From assembly GCF_004571175.1 (NCBI RefSeq), contig NZ_CP038273.1:2108001-2172000 (forward strand): 64,000 nucleotides of DNA, given 5' to 3'. This document shows, piece after piece, positions 29,221 through 36,310 of this stretch (the first letter of the stretch is position 1; every line of letters begins with the position of its first letter). This DNA is from Legionella israelensis. Its GTDB lineage: Bacteria; Pseudomonadota; Gammaproteobacteria; Legionellales; Legionellaceae. Both the position numbers and the translations under genes were made by a program. The notes beneath the pieces were generated by a model, which saw only the letters and a list, made by a program, of their open reading frames with translations, ran no database searches and was not told the origin of the DNA.

Positions 29221-29248
29221 GGTTATGTCCGTAAACTGCTGTAAATTC
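29221..29248 (+). repeat. IS left terminal inverted repeat
   Basis: 28 bases starting GGTTATGTCC and ending TGCTGTAAATTC; pairs with 30587-30614. It abuts the target duplication at 29213-29220. Confidence 0.9.
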
Positions 29249-29270
29249 AGGTTGACTTTTTAGGAGTGGA

Positions 29271-29338
29271 GTCATCGCTAAAATTCGGTACTATTGAGTT
29301 GTGAAAAACAATAACTATCGAAGGAGATTAGCGATGAC
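29271..29338 (+). promoter_or_regulatory. Inverted repeat covering the transposase start codon
   Basis: GTCATCGCTAA (29271-29281) pairs perfectly with TTAGCGATGAC (29328-29338), which contains the transposase ATG (29334-29336). In a transcript that enters from outside the IS the start codon would be paired; a transcript starting inside the 46-base loop would lack the left arm. A similar read-through block is known for IS10 and IS50. Confidence 0.55.
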
Positions 29339-30557
29339 GGATTACAATATTACAGTTGGAAAGGAATTGCTTCCAGAACTTTTATCAAGCCAGGATGGGC
29401 TCGCAAAGCTTGTTGAAGGTGTATTGAATCAGGTATTGGAGGCACAGGTGTCAGAAAGTCTGGGAGCAGACAAGCATGAACGTTCAGGTGAACGTATAGG
29501 CTATCGTAACGGTTACCGTCCAAGACAACTATACACTCGTGTGGGACCAGTCACTCTTCAAGTGCCGCAGACACGTGATGGCTCTTTTTCTACCGATATT
29601 TTTAAGCGCTATCAACGCAGTGAGCAGGCTTTTGTATTGGCTCTGATGGAAATGGTTGTTAATGGCGTATCAACCAGAAAAGTTAATAACATTACTGAAG
29701 AACTTTGCGGTGCTAGTTTTTCAAAGTCAACCGTCAGTCAACTGTGTTCTGGTCTTGATGCAAGAGTCAGAGCCTTCAACGAGCGTCGGTTTGATGGTGA
29801 CAACTACCCATTTATCATGGTTGATGCGATGTTTATCAAGTGTCGTGATGGTGACAGAGTCGTGTCTCGAGCAGCCTTGACCATCTCGGGTATCAGAAGT
29901 GATGGCTACCGTGAAATACTGGGCCTTCGCATTGGTGACACTGAGAGCTATGCTACATGGGATGAAGCGTTTAAATGGCTAAAATCTCGTGGGCTAAAAG
30001 GCGTGATGTATGTTGTGTCAGACCAGCATGCAGGGCTTGTGGAAGCGGCTAGAAAGCACTTTCAAGGTGCAACCTGGCAACGATGCCAAGTTCACTTGAT
30101 GCGCAACATCCTCGGGCACTGCTCTGTCAGACACCGCAAAGATGTTGCTGAAAAGGCAAAGCTTGTTTTTCAGGCACCTGATATGGAAGAAGCCAGGCGT
30201 AGACGCGATGATTTTATTGATGCCTTTGAGAAAAAAGCACCAAAATCAGTTACCTGCCTTGAGGAGGCTTTTGACGATGCCATGGTAGTTATGGCGTTGC
30301 CGGAGAAATACAGGAAGCGACTTCGCACCACCAACATGCAAGAGCGAATTAACGAGGAAATCAGGCGCCGAGAACGAGTGATAAGGATATTTCCTAATGA
30401 TGATTCTGCATGGCGGCTGATTGGCGCTTTATTAGCTGAACAAAACGAGCAGTGGCAATCAAGGCGTTATCTTAATATGGACGAATTTAATGACTGGCTG
30501 GCTGAGAATGAAGCCGGAAAGTCTAATGTTGTAGGGATGAATGCTTTGACTAAATAA
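29334..30557 (+). CDS. IS256-family (mutator-type) transposase
   Basis: 407-residue DDE transposase. The catalytic acidic residues are seen in FIMVDAMFIKC (D), YVVSDQHAGL (D) and the E of NEEIRRRERVIRIFPN. The N-terminal region with ERSGERIGYRNGYRPR and the C-terminal WRLIGALLAEQNEQW are typical of the family. The ATG at 29334 is preceded by AAGGAGA at 29321-29327; the frame is open upstream to 29301 without a good start. No frameshift or stop is present, so the enzyme may be active. Confidence 0.95.
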   Translation: MTDYNITVGKELLPELLSSQDGLAKLVEGVLNQVLEAQVSESLGADKHERSGERIGYRNGYRPRQLYTRVGPVTLQVPQTRDGSFSTDIFKRYQRSEQAFVLALMEMVVNGVSTRKVNNITEELCGASFSKSTVSQLCSGLDARVRAFNERRFDGDNYPFIMVDAMFIKCRDGDRVVSRAALTISGIRSDGYREILGLRIGDTESYATWDEAFKWLKSRGLKGVMYVVSDQHAGLVEAARKHFQGATWQRCQVHLMRNILGHCSVRHRKDVAEKAKLVFQAPDMEEARRRRDDFIDAFEKKAPKSVTCLEEAFDDAMVVMALPEKYRKRLRTTNMQERINEEIRRRERVIRIFPNDDSAWRLIGALLAEQNEQWQSRRYLNMDEFNDWLAENEAGKSNVVGMNALTK

Positions 30558-30586
30558 CGTACTAACTTGATAGGCTGAATTAATGG

Positions 30587-30614
30587 GAATTTACAGCACT
30601 TTTTGGACTTGACC
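30587..30614 (-). repeat. IS right terminal inverted repeat
   Basis: 28 bases starting GAATTTACAGCA and ending GGACTTGACC, inverted relative to 29221-29248 with five mismatches. The duplicated target GCCAAACA follows at 30615-30622. Confidence 0.9.
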
Positions 30615-30759
30615 GCCAAACATCTGCGGGTACAAATATAAAATGAGCATGAAACATTCCTTTGAATATTTTTTATTATTATATACCCGATATTTCCCAT
30701 TAGTATTGTTAAGGTAAAAATGGAGTCTATTTGAAATGGAAGCGTGCCGTTTACATACT

Positions 30760-30797
30760 GACGGCGTGCTGCTTTGGCATGCCGTCTTAATCTTTTT
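30760..30797 (+). terminator. Terminator-like hairpin between GST gene and pfpI-like gene
   Basis: GACGGCGTGC (30760-30769) pairs with GCATGCCGTC (30777-30786) with one wobble and a 7-base loop, followed by TTAATCTTTTT. The T-run suits plus-strand transcription, which would include read-through from the IS; on the minus strand it lies 3' of the PfpI-like gene. Confidence 0.6.
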
Positions 30798-30814
30798 ACA
30801 GCTAGCGTTCGAAT

Positions 30815-31360
30815 TTAAATTTTTCGGGTTTGAAATAATTCAATCATTTCTTTATTAAAATCGGGAATATCATCCGGTTTGCGGCTGGTCACTAAATTGT
30901 CATCTTTGACGACCGACTCATCAACCCATTCTGCTCCTGCATTGATGAGATCACATTTTATGGAATACCAGGACGTTACTTTCCTGCCATGAACCGCTTT
31001 TGCATTAATTAATGTCCATGGGCCATGACAAATGGCGGCTATAGGTTTATTTTGTTTGTTGATTTCTTTGATGAACTCTATCGCTGCTGAATGAAGTCGT
31101 AATTGATCGGGATTGATGACACCACCAGGTAATAAAAGCGCACTATAATCATTCGCATGGGCTTCATTTAAGGGTACATCAACTTTAAACATGTCCCCTT
31201 TATCAAAATGATGCCATCCCTGAACTTCATTTTTTTCAGGCGAGACGATATAGGTGTCTGCTCCTTCTTCCTTCAATGCTTCTCTGGGTTTTTCCAATTC
31301 GACTTGCTCAAAGCCATTGGCAACCAAAATCGCTATTTTCATTCCTTTCAATTTATCCAT
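30815..31360 (-). CDS. DJ-1/PfpI family protein (YhbO-like)
   Basis: 181-residue protein of the DJ-1/PfpI superfamily, members of which act in carbonyl-stress defence as deglycases or glyoxalases, or as peptidases. It shows the nucleophile elbow AICHGPW with the catalytic Cys, an early acidic residue in GFEQVELEKP and the LLLPGGVINPDQL block. The start is the ATG at 31360, preceded by GGAG; the frame extends upstream to 31528 without support. Transcription is away from the divergent DUF1328 gene. Confidence 0.88.
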   Translation of the reverse strand: MDKLKGMKIAILVANGFEQVELEKPREALKEEGADTYIVSPEKNEVQGWHHFDKGDMFKVDVPLNEAHANDYSALLLPGGVINPDQLRLHSAAIEFIKEINKQNKPIAAICHGPWTLINAKAVHGRKVTSWYSIKCDLINAGAEWVDESVVKDDNLVTSRKPDDIPDFNKEMIELFQTRKI

Positions 31361-31742
31361 GGTGAAACTCCTTTCTTGGTATGGATGTAAAGCATAGTCG
31401 AAACATGGATGTTGTAAAGAAAAAAATGATATGACAGAAAATTCAGACAATGTTGAACAAAATGACCTAATTTGTTTTGTGATATTTTTATTATTTTCAC
31501 ATCGGTGAAAAAAACAATATAACAGCATATTTGCGGGGAAGCGATTGCAAAATTTAAAGATGAGAGGAATGCTGGACTTCGTTGGTAAGTCAAGTCTGTC
31601 TATATTTAGGTTGGATAGTTTCCAATGGTTTGGGCATCCAGAGATTTTTTTTTGCCAATGAGTGGCTTTTAGTTTGAGTTCTTTTCATCAGTATCTATAG
31701 TTTAAAGACGATAAGGAAATAATATTTTACAAGGAGGAAAGC
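31361..31742. other. Divergent intergenic region, PfpI-like / DUF1328
   Basis: About 380 bases separating divergently transcribed stress-type genes; both promoters must lie here. No credible coding frame, repeat or RNA gene was seen. AAGGAGG near 31731-31737 serves the rightward gene. Confidence 0.6.
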
Positions 31743-31916
31743 ATGCTTGGTTGGGCAATATTTTTCTTTATTATCGCAATCATTGCTGCCATTTTTGGTT
31801 TTGGCGGTATAGCCGGAGCCGCGGCGGGGATAGCAAAAATTTTATTTTTCTTGTTCCTTGTTATTTTTATCGTATTTCTGGTTTTGGGACGAAGAGGACC
31901 TCCACCGCCGGTTTAA
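31743..31916 (+). CDS. DUF1328 small membrane protein (YtjA family)
   Basis: 57-residue, almost wholly hydrophobic protein starting [20 protein letters not shown], followed by a Gly/Ala-rich [12 protein letters not shown] and a second helix, and ending RRGPPPPV. This is the DUF1328/YtjA pattern: two short membrane helices around a glycine-rich turn. AAGGAGG at 31731-31737 gives a strong start. Function is unknown; relatives are often stress-induced. It converges on the small His/Lys-rich gene. Confidence 0.85.
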   Translation: MLGWAIFFFIIAIIAAIFGFGGIAGAAAGIAKILFFLFLVIFIVFLVLGRRGPPPPV

Positions 31917-31945
31917 AGCGATGTTATCGATATTTACTCCGTGTC

Positions 31946-31986
31946 AAACCTGCCAAAGAATCATTATTCCTTGGCAGGTTTCTTTC
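31946..31986. terminator. Bidirectional terminator between two small convergent genes
   Basis: An 11-bp perfect stem, AAACCTGCCAA (31946-31956) with TTGGCAGGTTT (31971-31981), ends in TCTTTC on the plus side. It separates the DUF1328 gene from the converging 47-codon gene. Confidence 0.8.
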
Positions 31987-32005
31987 GAACAATGACTGAA
32001 AAGCA

Positions 32006-32149
32006 TCAGTTTCCTTGTTTACGCTTACTGTCGCCATACCCCTGACTTTTTCCCGTTTCATGTGCCGGTTTTTGAGATTCATTGCTTTTTGCAGGTTTGT
32101 TTGCTGTGTGAGCGTTTTTTTTCTGGTGATGGGTATTGTGGTGAGTCAT
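32006..32149 (-). CDS. Small hydrophilic His/Lys-rich protein
   Basis: 47-residue protein starting MTHHNTHHQKKNAHTANK, rich in His, Lys, Asn, Ser and Gln with no hydrophobic core, probably disordered. The ATG at 32149 is preceded by an excellent AAGGAG, the main evidence that it is translated; the longer frame to 32197 lacks this. His-rich runs could bind metal, but this is speculation. Confidence 0.6.
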   Translation of the reverse strand: MTHHNTHHQKKNAHTANKPAKSNESQKPAHETGKSQGYGDSKRKQGN

Positions 32150-32308
32150 TTTTTTCTCCTTTTTATTTGAAAAAATGTGGGTTAAGCAAATTAACATTAG
32201 TAAGGAAAATGAAATTACTCAAGGAAATGGAAAATTATTTTTAATAAAACATAACATATTGATTTTTATATAAATATTTTGGAGAAGCCATGGCCCACAG
32301 AATAGATC

Positions 32309-33079
32309 TTAATCGCTTTGAGCGAGAGAATAATTATCAATCAAGCGAACATCATCAATATAAACTGCGGCAAAACGACGGTTAAAATGTTCCTCCACAT
32401 AGTCGACCTTGATGCCTGCTTTTATTAATTCATCTTTAAGGCTATTGCAATCTGCTGCCTGATGAAAACGTCTAGCGAACCATTCGGCTTTCTTTTTTTG
32501 CGCAATATTTAATCGACTGTTTCGCGAGCTGTAAGCTAAGCCACTGTTTTCACGAATCGTAGGACAGGCAATGATTTCTGTGTCCATAAAAAAGGCATCC
32601 ACCATGTCACGAATCAATAAAAATTGCTGGTAATCCTTTTCACCAAAGTAGGCTTTATGTGGTTTGATGAGATGCAATAATTTCATGAGAACAGTCAGTA
32701 CACCTGTAAAATGACCAGGGCGATGTTTGCCCTCCATATACTGAGATAGTTCGGTTTCCTGTATTTGAAAACGATAGTGGTCTTTGTACATCATGCTCTC
32801 ATTCGGCAGGAAGCAATAGTGGACATTCAGTTCTTTCAACAGCGTAAGGTCGGCATTTAAAGTTTTTGGGTATCGGTGAAAATCTTCTGGCAGGTTGAAC
32901 TGAGTTGGATTGACAAAAATACTGACAGCGGTGTAATCATTTTCTTTAAGACTTTGCATGAATAAAGAAGCATGACCTGCATGTAAATTTCCCATGGTGG
33001 GTACAAATCCCAATGAGGCATTGGATGGAAGTTGATGGCGAATTTGCTGCCATTCCGTCAGATCGTAAAAAATATCCAT
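32309..33079 (-). CDS. panC: Pantothenate synthetase
   Basis: Joins pantoate and beta-alanine using ATP to make pantothenate. The 256-residue protein has the family motifs FVPTMGNLHAGHASL (HxGH nucleotide site), SIFVNPTQFN, FGEKDYQQFLLIRDMV and SSRNSRLN (KMSKS-like). The start is nine bases downstream of panB on the same strand. No panD (beta-alanine supply) is nearby. Confidence 0.96.
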   Translation of the reverse strand: MDIFYDLTEWQQIRHQLPSNASLGFVPTMGNLHAGHASLFMQSLKENDYTAVSIFVNPTQFNLPEDFHRYPKTLNADLTLLKELNVHYCFLPNESMMYKDHYRFQIQETELSQYMEGKHRPGHFTGVLTVLMKLLHLIKPHKAYFGEKDYQQFLLIRDMVDAFFMDTEIIACPTIRENSGLAYSSRNSRLNIAQKKKAEWFARRFHQAADCNSLKDELIKAGIKVDYVEEHFNRRFAAVYIDDVRLIDNYSLAQSD

Positions 33080-33088
33080 GATGAATGC

Positions 33089-33877
33089 TCAGTAAGCGTG
33101 TTCAGTGGCAGGAAAATGAACTTGTTTCACCTGCGTATCGTATTGGCGGATGGCTTGGTGTATCCATTCCTTGCCCTGAGTAAATTGTTTCAAAAACTTA
33201 GGTTTAAAGGCCGTTTGCAATCCCAGCATGTCATGCCATACCAGTACTTGTCCATCCGTGTAGTGGCTGGCTCCAATACCAATTGTAGGTATGGACAAAG
33301 ATTCTGTGATGAGTTTTGCCAAAAGTTGAGGTACACATTCAATGACCAGAGCAAAACAACCGGCTGCCTCAAGCTGCTGGGCCTGATGGAGTAATTTTTC
33401 TCCTTCTTTCGTCGTTTTTCCTTGTACTACATAACCACCTAACTGGTGTACTGACTGCGGTGTCAAGCCAATATGGCCCATAACGGGAATGCCGCTGGAG
33501 ACGAGAAATTGAATTCGCTCGCAGGTATCTTGTTCTGCGCCTTCTATTTTGACGGCATGAGCCCCAGCCTGTAGCAGACGTTTTACGTGCCTGACCGTTT
33601 CAGATTGGCTTTCCTTGTGGCTCAGAAAAGGCATGTCAGAAACAAGAAATTGCTGTTTCAGGCCACGCGCTACAGCTTCCGTATGTAACACCATCATATC
33701 CATGGTGGCCATAAGGGTGCTATTGTGCCCATGAACAACCATGGCGACGGAATCACCGACCAGAACACAGTCGAGTTCAGTTTCTGCTATAATGCAGGCA
33801 GAAGGATAATCATAACAGGTCAGCATGGAAATTTTTTGCTGTTGCTGTTTTTTCTTTTTGAAATCTAGAATATTCAT
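33089..33877 (-). CDS. panB: 3-methyl-2-oxobutanoate hydroxymethyltransferase
   Basis: First committed step to pantothenate: transfers a hydroxymethyl group from methylene-tetrahydrofolate to ketoisovalerate to give ketopantoate. The (beta/alpha)8 enzyme has LTCYDYPSACIIAE near the N-terminus, DCVLVGDSVAMV (Mg-binding Asp), AGAHAVKIEGAE and GHIGLTPQ. The ATG at 33877 is chosen because GGAGG lies six bases upstream; the ATG at 33883 would touch that site. Heads panB-panC. Confidence 0.96.
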   Translation of the reverse strand: MNILDFKKKKQQQQKISMLTCYDYPSACIIAETELDCVLVGDSVAMVVHGHNSTLMATMDMMVLHTEAVARGLKQQFLVSDMPFLSHKESQSETVRHVKRLLQAGAHAVKIEGAEQDTCERIQFLVSSGIPVMGHIGLTPQSVHQLGGYVVQGKTTKEGEKLLHQAQQLEAAGCFALVIECVPQLLAKLITESLSIPTIGIGASHYTDGQVLVWHDMLGLQTAFKPKFLKQFTQGKEWIHQAIRQYDTQVKQVHFPATEHAY

Positions 33878-33883
33878 TAACAT

Positions 33884-34199
33884 CCTCCTGAATCATATAT
33901 TTCAGCAGGATGGAGAGATACAGGTACCTGTCTCATAGATCAAGTCCTCCATTGTTTAAAATCTGAATGATAAGATGGTCACCGCTGATATCAGTCGGTG
34001 CAAAAATATTATGCTATCGGGCATATATCATATAGAATGGGCATTAAATTGCAAGATCGTTTATTATGGGGATACTATTGAAAGGAGGTTGTGTATTAAA
34101 CATTGCTTACAATAGTGGCCAAGAGCCGGAGGGATGTTTTTTCACACATCTAAATGAGCAACCTTTCTCATCCAATACTGTCCTGACACTGAATGATTG
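33884..34199. other. Divergent intergenic region upstream of panB
   Basis: About 316 bases between panB and the alpha/beta hydrolase gene. It contains a 12-base perfect palindrome ACAGGTACCTGT at 33920-33931, flanked by GGAG and CTCC. No credible gene was found; short open frames after a GAAAGGAGG near 34080 stop within a few codons. Confidence 0.55.
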
Positions 34200-34880
34200 A
34201 TGAACATCAGGATTGCTATGTTATTTGCTGATAAACTGAATAAAACAGGTGAACATGCTTTTGTGTTTCAAGGTGCAAAGGGGCAACTTGAGGGTGTTTT
34301 GGCTGTACCTGAATCTCTTAAAGAAAACAGTGTCGCGATTTTAGGCCACCCTCATTCCTTACAGGGCGGCACAATGAATAACAAAGTGGTTACTACTTTG
34401 GCGCGTACATTTAAAGAGCTTGGTATTCCTTCTCTGCGTTTTAACTTCCGAGGCGTAGGTGCCTCTGAAGGACAGTACGATGCCGGAATAGGTGAAAGTA
34501 AAGATATGCTGGCATTAACCCATCTCTGGCTTAAGGAACAGCCAGAGTCGGAATGTTTCTTTGCCGGCTTTTCTTTCGGCTCCTATGTGGCCTACAGAGC
34601 TGCTGCCCAATGTCCACATCGAACCTTGGTGACAGTAGCGCCGCCCGTTCATCATTATGACTACCATGAATTTTCTCCGCCGCCTGAGCCCTGGATTATT
34701 CTGCAAGGAAATGAGGATGAAGTAACGCCTGCTGAGCTAGTGAATGATTTTGCCATTCAGATTGCTCCAGCACCCAAAATTCTTCGCTTTGAAGATACGG
34801 GTCATTTTTTTCACGGTAAATTGATTGAACTTAAAAGCCGCCTATTCGCTGTGCTTGAGGAAGAGGTTCTCTCAGATTGA
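34200..34880 (+). CDS. Alpha/beta hydrolase
   Basis: 226-residue alpha/beta hydrolase related to small dienelactone-hydrolase or esterase-like proteins. The catalytic triad is visible: nucleophile elbow GFSFGS, acid in GNEDEVTP and His in DTGHFFHGKL; HPHSLQGGTMNNKV and RFNFRGVGASEG are typical of this bacterial group. Substrate unknown. A later ATG at 34215 with AGGA upstream is an alternative start. The stop at 34880 is one base before the zapE start, implying coupling. Confidence 0.82.
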   Translation: MNIRIAMLFADKLNKTGEHAFVFQGAKGQLEGVLAVPESLKENSVAILGHPHSLQGGTMNNKVVTTLARTFKELGIPSLRFNFRGVGASEGQYDAGIGESKDMLALTHLWLKEQPESECFFAGFSFGSYVAYRAAAQCPHRTLVTVAPPVHHYDYHEFSPPPEPWIILQGNEDEVTPAELVNDFAIQIAPAPKILRFEDTGHFFHGKLIELKSRLFAVLEEEVLSD

Positions 34881-34881
34881 C

Positions 34882-35961
34882 ATGAGTATTTTAACCGATT
34901 ATGAACAGGCTGTTCTAAAGCATGAAATAAAGGATGACTTCCTGCAACGGGAAGTCATTGTTGAATTTGAGCGACTTGCCTGCGAACTGAGTGTATCCGG
35001 GCGGTCCTGGTTGGCAAGAATTCGAGGACAGCGAATCAAAGGCATTTATTTATATGGGCCTGTGGGTGTCGGTAAGACTTTTCTAATGGATTTATTTTAC
35101 AAATCACTGAATTACCGTTATAAAGCCCGTTTTCATTTCCACCATTTTATGCAGCAAGTGGATGCTAAGCTACGGCAATTACAGGGCGAAAAAAATCCAC
35201 TGCAGAAAATGGCCACTGAATTTGCCAAATCCGTCAAGCTGTTATGTTTTGATGAATTCATGGTTCATGACGTTGCCCATGCCATGATTCTTACCGATCT
35301 TTTACAAGCCTTGGTTTCGCGCGGTGTGGTATTGGTAATAACCTCCAATACCCGTCCTGAGGATTTGTACCTGAACGGCGTGCAGCGCGCACGCTTTTTA
35401 CCGGCGATTGCCTTGATAAAGCAGCATTGTCAGATTTTGTATTTGAATGAAAAAAAAGATTATCGGCTTGGAAGAGAAACTTTATTTGAGGCCTATCTTT
35501 ATCCTGCGGGCCCAAAAACGGATCAAAAAATGAATCAGCAATTCATGTCGATTGCCTCTTATGTGGAAGAAAAAAGCAATATAACCATTCAAAATCGCTG
35601 TATTCCTTATATCAAATGCTCAGCAAACGCCATCTGGTTTGATTTTTCCGTGATTTGCAATTCCCCTCGCAGCCAACTGGATTATCTTGAAATTGCTGAT
35701 CGTTTTGAAACGGTTTTTGTCAGTAACCTGCCGATATTGACGGAAAAAGACACTCTGGCTGTGATTTTATTGATCCATTTTGTTGATGTTATGTATGATC
35801 GGGGCATTCGTTTGATCCTATCGGCTGCGGTCCCACTTGAACAATTGTATCGTGAAGGGGAAATGAAAGCTGAGTTTAAACGGACTTTAAGCCGACTTCA
35901 TGAGATGCAGTCGGCTGATTATCTTAAACATCCTCCTCGGCGCCGAGGAGAGCATTTTTAA
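34882..35961 (+). CDS. zapE: AFG1-family ATPase ZapE
   Basis: 359-residue AAA-type ATPase that in E. coli acts at the Z-ring during constriction. Walker A GPVGVGKT (59-66), Walker B LLCFDEF and the sensor region VLVITSNTRPEDLY are intact. The frame extends upstream to 34825 into the hydrolase gene, but ATG 34882 gives the usual N-terminus. It is co-directional with, and almost touches, the hydrolase gene. Confidence 0.92.
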   Translation: MSILTDYEQAVLKHEIKDDFLQREVIVEFERLACELSVSGRSWLARIRGQRIKGIYLYGPVGVGKTFLMDLFYKSLNYRYKARFHFHHFMQQVDAKLRQLQGEKNPLQKMATEFAKSVKLLCFDEFMVHDVAHAMILTDLLQALVSRGVVLVITSNTRPEDLYLNGVQRARFLPAIALIKQHCQILYLNEKKDYRLGRETLFEAYLYPAGPKTDQKMNQQFMSIASYVEEKSNITIQNRCIPYIKCSANAIWFDFSVICNSPRSQLDYLEIADRFETVFVSNLPILTEKDTLAVILLIHFVDVMYDRGIRLILSAAVPLEQLYREGEMKAEFKRTLSRLHEMQSADYLKHPPRRRGEHF

Positions 35962-36014
35962 AGATGTATGGCTTGGACTGAATTTGAACCTGAGACAAAA
36001 GATTTTTTGAAAAT

Positions 36015-36033
36015 GAGAATGATTATCATAATC
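36015..36033 (+). promoter_or_regulatory. Fur box upstream of feoA
   Basis: GAGAATGATTATCATAATC matches the 19-bp Fur consensus at 16 of 19 positions and is itself nearly palindromic. It lies 46 bases upstream of the feoA start, the expected place for iron-dependent repression of the feo operon. Confidence 0.85.
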
Positions 36034-36079
36034 ATTTTATGTTAAAATTGAATCTATCCTTGGATCGTTTTTTTCTCAA

Positions 36080-36310
36080 ATGAGCCGAATTACTGATTTT
36101 TCAAAAGGCGATAGAATCCGGCTGGTGGGTTTTGGCCAAACCGATGTTGTTTATAAACGGCGTCTTTTATCGCTGGGATTTACCTATGGTACAGAGGTTC
36201 GGATTGTCCAGTTTGCGCCACTCGGTTGCCCTGTTCTGGTGGAAGTTCGTGATACTTATCTTTCCTTACGCAAGGAAGAAGCTGCTGACCTGCAATGGGA
36301 GCAAATATGA
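36080..36310 (+). CDS. feoA: Ferrous iron transport protein A
   Basis: 76-residue SH3-like cytosolic protein needed for full FeoB function. It shows the FeoA pattern GDRIRLVGFG, KRRLLSLGFTYGTEV and PVLVEVRDTYLSLRKEEA. Its stop codon overlaps the FeoB start (ATGA), so the two are translationally coupled. Preceded by a Fur box. Confidence 0.95.
   Translation: MSRITDFSKGDRIRLVGFGQTDVVYKRRLLSLGFTYGTEVRIVQFAPLGCPVLVEVRDTYLSLRKEEAADLQWEQI

Larger units (their letters stand above)
29221..30614 (+). mobile_element. IS256-family insertion sequence, complete
   Basis: 1394-bp element. The terminal 28 bases at 29221-29248 and the complement of 30587-30614 agree at 23 of 28 positions, with the innermost twelve identical (TGCTGTAAATTC). 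The flanks carry a perfect 8-bp target duplication, GCCAAACA, at 29213-29220 and 30615-30622. It encodes one intact mutator-type transposase. The intact ends and duplication suggest a fairly recent insertion. Confidence 0.95.
28553..30650 (-). pseudogene. Glutathione S-transferase family gene interrupted by an IS256-family element
   Basis: The gene reads on the minus strand from ATG at 30650 to 30615 (12 codons, MLILYLYPQMFG), is split by the IS at 29221-30614, and resumes at 29212 to the stop at 28553. Rejoining the parts across one target duplication keeps the frame and gives a 231-residue protein: an N-terminal thioredoxin-like GST domain (FGLPDNNPFGLKVDTFLRL, QLPYIDDGG) and a helical C-terminal domain. 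AAAGGA before 30650 is the original ribosome site. The downstream part is still open from an ATG at 29275 inside the IS, which replaces the first 12 codons by 18 IS-derived residues; no good ribosome site precedes it. Confidence 0.88.

Noticed and set aside
32290-32385. 31-codon frame MAHRIDLNRFE... on the plus strand after GGAGAAGCC
   Set aside because: Good ribosome site, but it is antisense to the 3' end of panC and has no independent support.
34080-34196. Strong GAAAGGAGG suggesting a leader peptide before the hydrolase gene
   Set aside because: Frames starting after it stop within a few codons or need a non-standard start; no attenuator-like hairpin was found.
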